Positions 34,174-37,214 of a stretch of 37,214 nucleotides of DNA are shown piece after piece. Origin of the DNA: an uncultured Bacteroides sp. (GTDB taxonomy: Bacteria; Bacteroidota; Bacteroidia; Bacteroidales; Bacteroidaceae); NCBI GenBank assembly GCA_958477465.1, contig CAUEFX010000043.1, positions 1-37,214 of the forward strand. Reading direction: 5' to 3'. The notes beneath the pieces were generated by a model that was not told where the DNA came from, did not search any database, and saw only the letters and a list, made by a program, of their open reading frames with translations. The first letter of the stretch is position 1; every line of letters begins with the position of its first letter. A program made the position numbers and the translations under genes.

Positions 34174-35895
34174 ATGAAGAAAGTATTACTACTTGCTTTT
34201 TGTGCTGCGGCCATGCTGACAGCGCAAGCTCAGCCGACTGTAACCGCCAGTTGGACAAAATCTCAGACAGGTATTCTTCCTGTTGCAAGTGTCAATAATA
34301 GTAACCCTGTAGCCGTTTCTGCACAAGGAGATATGTATGTAGCCGGTCTTTTTACCGAGAGTTTCACTTTTGCCGATAAAGAGGTAGAACCCGTTACTAC
34401 CAGTTCCTATTTGTTGAAATATAGTGCGGACGGTACTGAGGAATGGGGAGTTTCCCTTGCCGGTGCGGCAACAATCGTGGCAGTAACCACCGATGATGCC
34501 GGTAATGTGTATATTGCCGGAAACTTTGCGGATGTATTGACTTTTGGCAGTACGGACGGCAATACTCAAGAGAAAGAGGGTGTTAAGATGGATGATGCTT
34601 TTATCTCTGATCAGGCTGCCGGCTTTGTGGCTAAGTATGATGCTAACGGTGTGTTGAAAGCTGTACAGAGTTTTGTGCCCGTAGCTTTGCCGGAATTGGT
34701 TGCTACCGGCATGTATTTCCCTGAGGCTGGCGATTATCGTTTTGACATAAACAAGATTGTGTGTGATAATGGAAAACTTTATGCTTCGGCTTCTTATAAA
34801 GGGGTAACGGAAAATAACGGTTTCTCTTTCAAAGGTGGTTATTACGACGTTGAAGGAGGCGGGTTCTGGTATGGTGATTTAGTTTCCGGTGCTGTCTTCT
34901 CTTTAAATGACCAATTGGAGGTTAGTGGAATTGTAGCCAATATCGGTGTGACAGGAGGAAAAAGTATAGATCTGTCTTCCGTACACTCTGTTTCTTTTAC
35001 GGTTGCAGACGGTAAATTGTATTCCGGCTTTGTCGCTTCAGGTAATCAGACGTTAACGATCGGTTCTAAGGAGCAAGCATTTGAGTTATCTCAAGTGGGT
35101 GGTGTTACTGAATATGGGCACATCCTGTCGGTTATTGATTTGGCCGATGGTACTTCTTCATTGACTAAAAAGTACTCCATGACTCATGATGCTTCCGGAA
35201 ACTATTGCTTTATCAAATCAATGCATGTAAAGGGAGATGCTTTGGTACTCGGTGGTACGTTTAATACAAAATTGGCTTTTGATCAAAATATAGATGCAGC
35301 CTCTACTAATGATCTGTATGTGGCTGTTCTAAACAAAAACACGTTGGATGTGGACCGTGCCGTAGCTTCAAAAGTCAATGAAGGTGATTTGAATGTCAAA
35401 AATGAAGAATTGAGTGGAGTAACAGTTTGCGGTGATTTTGTTTACATGACTGGATACACTGCTGTTATTGCTTCTCATGCAGTTGAGACTCCTCTTGCTT
35501 TTTGGATTGATATCACTAACGGAACCATGATTCAGGCTAACCCTGCCAATCTTGTTACAGGTGTAGCTGCTTCCGGAACCAAACTGGCTATTGCTCAAAC
35601 TCAGGACGTTAACGGAAAGTTGGAAAATATCTTCTCGTTAAATGAAGTTAGCAATGCCACAGGCGTTTCTTCTATGGAGCAGAAAGCAGGTGTTTCTGTT
35701 TATCCCAATCCGGTAGCGGATGTATTGAATTTCACGGCTCCTTGTGATGTTGCTGTCATCAACTTGATGGGAGTGACAGTCAAACAAGCCGAGAATGTCT
35801 CAAGTTTGCCTGTCTCTGATTTGATAAGCGGACAATATATTGTCAGACTTACCACAGAAGATGGAACAAGCACGACTAAGGTAATTAAGAAATAG
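34174..35895 (+). CDS. Secreted protein with beta-propeller-like repeats and T9SS-type C-terminal tail
   Basis: A 573-residue exported protein. It has a signal peptide (VLLLAFCAAAMLTAQAQ), a body with repeated blocks such as GDMYVAGLF..FTFADKEV and GNVYIAGNFADVLTFGS that resemble seven-bladed SBBP-type beta-propeller repeats, and a C-terminal domain starting near residue 500 with YPNPVADVLNF (510-520), LMGVTVKQ and GQYIVRLTTEDG, ending in KVIKK. That tail is the type A sorting signal used by the type IX secretion system. I do not know its function. It lies 206 bases after susD behind structured RNA, so it may belong to the same uptake locus with separate expression. A terminator follows at 35927-35961. 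Confidence 0.85.
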   Translation: MKKVLLLAFCAAAMLTAQAQPTVTASWTKSQTGILPVASVNNSNPVAVSAQGDMYVAGLFTESFTFADKEVEPVTTSSYLLKYSADGTEEWGVSLAGAATIVAVTTDDAGNVYIAGNFADVLTFGSTDGNTQEKEGVKMDDAFISDQAAGFVAKYDANGVLKAVQSFVPVALPELVATGMYFPEAGDYRFDINKIVCDNGKLYASASYKGVTENNGFSFKGGYYDVEGGGFWYGDLVSGAVFSLNDQLEVSGIVANIGVTGGKSIDLSSVHSVSFTVADGKLYSGFVASGNQTLTIGSKEQAFELSQVGGVTEYGHILSVIDLADGTSSLTKKYSMTHDASGNYCFIKSMHVKGDALVLGGTFNTKLAFDQNIDAASTNDLYVAVLNKNTLDVDRAVASKVNEGDLNVKNEELSGVTVCGDFVYMTGYTAVIASHAVETPLAFWIDITNGTMIQANPANLVTGVAASGTKLAIAQTQDVNGKLENIFSLNEVSNATGVSSMEQKAGVSVYPNPVADVLNFTAPCDVAVINLMGVTVKQAENVSSLPVSDLISGQYIVRLTTEDGTSTTKVIKK

Positions 35896-35926
35896 AGTAT
35901 CATTAAAGTCTGTATAAAATTACTGG

Positions 35927-35961
35927 AAGGGTCACCTTATATAATAGGGCGGCCCTTTTTT
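35927..35961 (+). terminator. Terminator after the secreted protein gene
   Basis: AAGGGTC (35927-35933) pairs with GGCCCTT (35951-35957) with one wobble, followed by a T run to 35961. Confidence 0.82.
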
Positions 35962-36130
35962 GTTGGTATTCTCAGTTCTTTTTTTCCTCCATTACTTTAA
36001 CTACGAAGAAGGCATGCAGATAAAAAATAGATCGACTTTAAGTTGTATTATATTTTTGTAATGGTTGAATAAAATTAAAGATTATATTAATATTATTGAA
36101 TGATAAGTTTTATTATTTGAATAATATCTT

Positions 36131-36138
36131 TATATTTG
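36131..36138 (+). promoter_or_regulatory. Distal -7 box TATATTTG
   Basis: An exact TAnnTTTG match. The nearest TTTG (36116-36119) is too close at 11 bases. Use of it would give a leader of about 140 bases. Confidence 0.4.
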
Positions 36139-36241
36139 CATAAGAAATCAATATAAAACTCCAATCAGATGAATGCATGATTTTGAATATTGCTGATAGC
36201 CGGTTCCGGATCGGGGATATAGAGGCTTGTTCTCTGTTTCT

Positions 36242-36273
36242 TTTGGAGAAAGAACATTCGTTGAATACATTTG
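36242..36273 (+). promoter_or_regulatory. Proximal consensus promoter of the DUF2089 gene
   Basis: TTTG at 36242-36245, 20 bases, TACATTTG at 36266-36273: both boxes and spacing match the Bacteroides consensus. The start would fall near 36278-36281, only a few bases before the ATG at 36284. Translation would then be near-leaderless or begin at the ATG at 36296. Confidence 0.6.
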
Positions 36274-36283
36274 TAACCCAATA

Positions 36284-36595
36284 ATGAATATTGATATGGA
36301 TGAATTGAAAAAACATTTACCACTACAGTGTCCTGCATGTGAGTCTCCGCTGAAAGTAAGGCGTATGTTTTGCGGAGAATGCGGCACGGAGGTTTGTGGT
36401 GATTTCGAATTGCCTTTATTGGCGCGCCTGTCCGAGAAAGAACAGCGTTTTATTCTTGCTTTTGTAAAGTCGAGCGGTAGTCTGAAGGACATGGCTAAAA
36501 GCATGGGAGTCAGTTATCCTACTGTTCGGAATGTACTGGATGATTTGATTGACAAACTTATTAAAATGGAAGAAAATGAAAAATCAGAAAATTGA
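36284..36595 (+). CDS. DUF2089 family zinc-ribbon / helix-turn-helix protein
   Basis: A 103-residue cytoplasmic protein, probably a transcription regulator. An N-terminal zinc ribbon has two CxxC pairs (CPACESPLKVRRMFCGECG), and an HTH-like second half reads SLKDMAKSMGVSYPTVRNVLDDLIDKL. I recognise the DUF2089 family. The ATG at 36284 (MNIDMDELKK) is my choice; 36296 (MDELKKHLP) is equally possible given the promoter position. Its end overlaps the YIP1-family gene by 20 bases, so the two are translationally coupled, and the regulator may control or sense the membrane protein. Confidence 0.88.
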   Translation: MNIDMDELKKHLPLQCPACESPLKVRRMFCGECGTEVCGDFELPLLARLSEKEQRFILAFVKSSGSLKDMAKSMGVSYPTVRNVLDDLIDKLIKMEENEKSEN

Positions 36596-37166
36596 AAGAG
36601 TCGTAAATCCGTTTATTCGGATTGCAGGGATGCAGGCATTGTTATGGGGAGTGGTGGGATTGGTTGTTTCCACGTTATTGAGCGGGTTATCCGGTTATCA
36701 TTATCACGGGCTGTTGCACTTCGGCCCGGCTCCCAATTCGGCTTGGTGGTGCTTTGTGGCCGAACATCTGATTGTGTGGCTGGTTCCGGCAACCCTGTTC
36801 TATATAGCTGGAAAAGTCCTGTCCAATTCCCAAATCCGCATGATAGATGTTTATGGTACCGTCCTGTTCGCTCAGTTGCCGTTGATTGTCATGAATCTGA
36901 TCTATCTGTTGCCTCCTATGCAAGCCATTGCGCAATTGGATTCTACAATGACACCTACTGAAATACTGGCTATCCCTAATCTGCATTGGGCAATCTTTTT
37001 GTCATTACTCGGTCTTCCGTTCATCCTATTTTCTCTTGTCTGGATGTTTCAGGCGCTCAAAGTATCCTGTAATCTGAAGCAGGGCCGGCTTTGGATTGTA
37101 GCCATTATCGGCATTTTTGGTGGCGATGCTCTTTGCCGTTTCCTGATCGGACTGCTTTATTCCTGA
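36576..37166 (+). CDS. YIP1 family membrane protein
   Basis: A 196-residue protein with about five membrane segments and the YIP1-type pattern of a polar N-terminus followed by closely spaced helices (ALLWGVVGLVVSTLLSG, HLIVWLVPATLFYIAG, VLFAQLPLIVMNLIYLLPP, WAIFLSLLGLPFILFSLVW, LWIVAIIGIFGGDALCRF). The function of bacterial members is not known. I chose the ATG at 36576 (MKNQKIERVV) over an upstream in-frame ATG buried in the DUF2089 gene. The stop codon lies inside the right terminal inverted repeat. Confidence 0.8.
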   Translation: MKNQKIERVVNPFIRIAGMQALLWGVVGLVVSTLLSGLSGYHYHGLLHFGPAPNSAWWCFVAEHLIVWLVPATLFYIAGKVLSNSQIRMIDVYGTVLFAQLPLIVMNLIYLLPPMQAIAQLDSTMTPTEILAIPNLHWAIFLSLLGLPFILFSLVWMFQALKVSCNLKQGRLWIVAIIGIFGGDALCRFLIGLLYS

Positions 37167-37214
37167 CTTCGGGAATATCCTTTTGTTCTACTTATATAAA
37201 ACATTTTTCCGTCT
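37162..37214 (-). repeat. Right terminal inverted repeat, 53 bp
   Basis: Exact reverse complement of bases 1-53. Its inner edge overlaps the last bases of the YIP1-family gene: the TGA stop at 37164-37166 lies inside the repeat. The rest is non-coding. This copy lacks the partner arm that makes the left copy a good terminator hairpin. Confidence 0.98.

Larger units (their letters stand above)
35962..36283 (+). other. AT-rich intergenic region before the DUF2089 gene
   Basis: No gene is supported. It holds two promoter candidates (36131-36138 and 36242-36273) and a small hairpin around 36229-36256 (TGTTCT with AGAACA). Confidence 0.5.

Noticed and set aside
1..37214. Circular or linear plasmid/phage with terminal repeats
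   Set aside because: The end repeats are inverted, not direct, and the content is core chromosomal genes with no replication, phage or mobilisation genes.

Overview
The window looks like chromosomal DNA of a gut Bacteroides-type bacterium (Bacteroidales). Three things support this: the ATP synthase operon has the Bacteroidetes order atpD-atpC-membrane protein-atpB-E-F-H-A-G, there is a SusC/SusD pair, and the promoters are of the TAnnTTTG / TTTG type with no clear Shine-Dalgarno sites. No species can be named from sequence alone.

Layout: (1) 1-920 is AT-rich intergenic DNA with a pair of 40-bp inverted repeats. (2) 921-2924 holds panB (pantothenate/CoA synthesis) and an MFS transporter. (3) 2915-5625, minus strand, holds dgkA and a RelA/SpoT-type alarmone enzyme whose hydrolase site looks degenerate; the RSH gene is bracketed by two inverted copies of an intergenic repeat element. 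(4) 5866-8742 holds a DUF4301 protein with sugar-nucleotidyltransferase-like motifs and purT, each followed by or near clear terminators. (5) 9164-16753 is the complete F1Fo ATP synthase operon, ended by a hairpin at 16762-16806. (6) 16891-26359 is a DNA-repair block: a Pif1-like helicase with HRDC and helix-turn-helix tails, then on the minus strand an AddAB-type helicase-nuclease pair. (7) 26662-35895 is a Bacteroidetes nutrient-uptake locus: zinc metalloprotease, SusC, SusD lipoprotein, and a secreted beta-propeller-like protein with a T9SS-type C-terminal tail. It most likely handles a protein or peptide substrate. (8) 36284-37166 holds a DUF2089 zinc-ribbon/HTH protein overlapping a YIP1-family membrane protein.

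The two most unusual signals are these. First, the AddA-like protein carries an extra C-terminal DUF559 (Vsr-like) endonuclease domain. That domain and its surroundings hold three GC-rich palindromic repeats of one family, all read through in frame: two in the end of addA and one in the start of addB. This looks like a repeat-linked endonuclease cassette that entered the addA/addB junction without breaking either gene. Second, the first 53 bases of the window are the exact reverse complement of the last 53. The whole 37-kb segment is therefore bounded by inverted repeats, which means either a large potentially invertible segment or an assembly break at a repeat.

Other repeats sit between housekeeping genes: octamer GTGCCAAT-type elements beside the RSH gene and atpC, and TCRTAAA heptamers inside the atp operon. 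I saw no tRNA, rRNA, CRISPR array, prophage or transposase gene.
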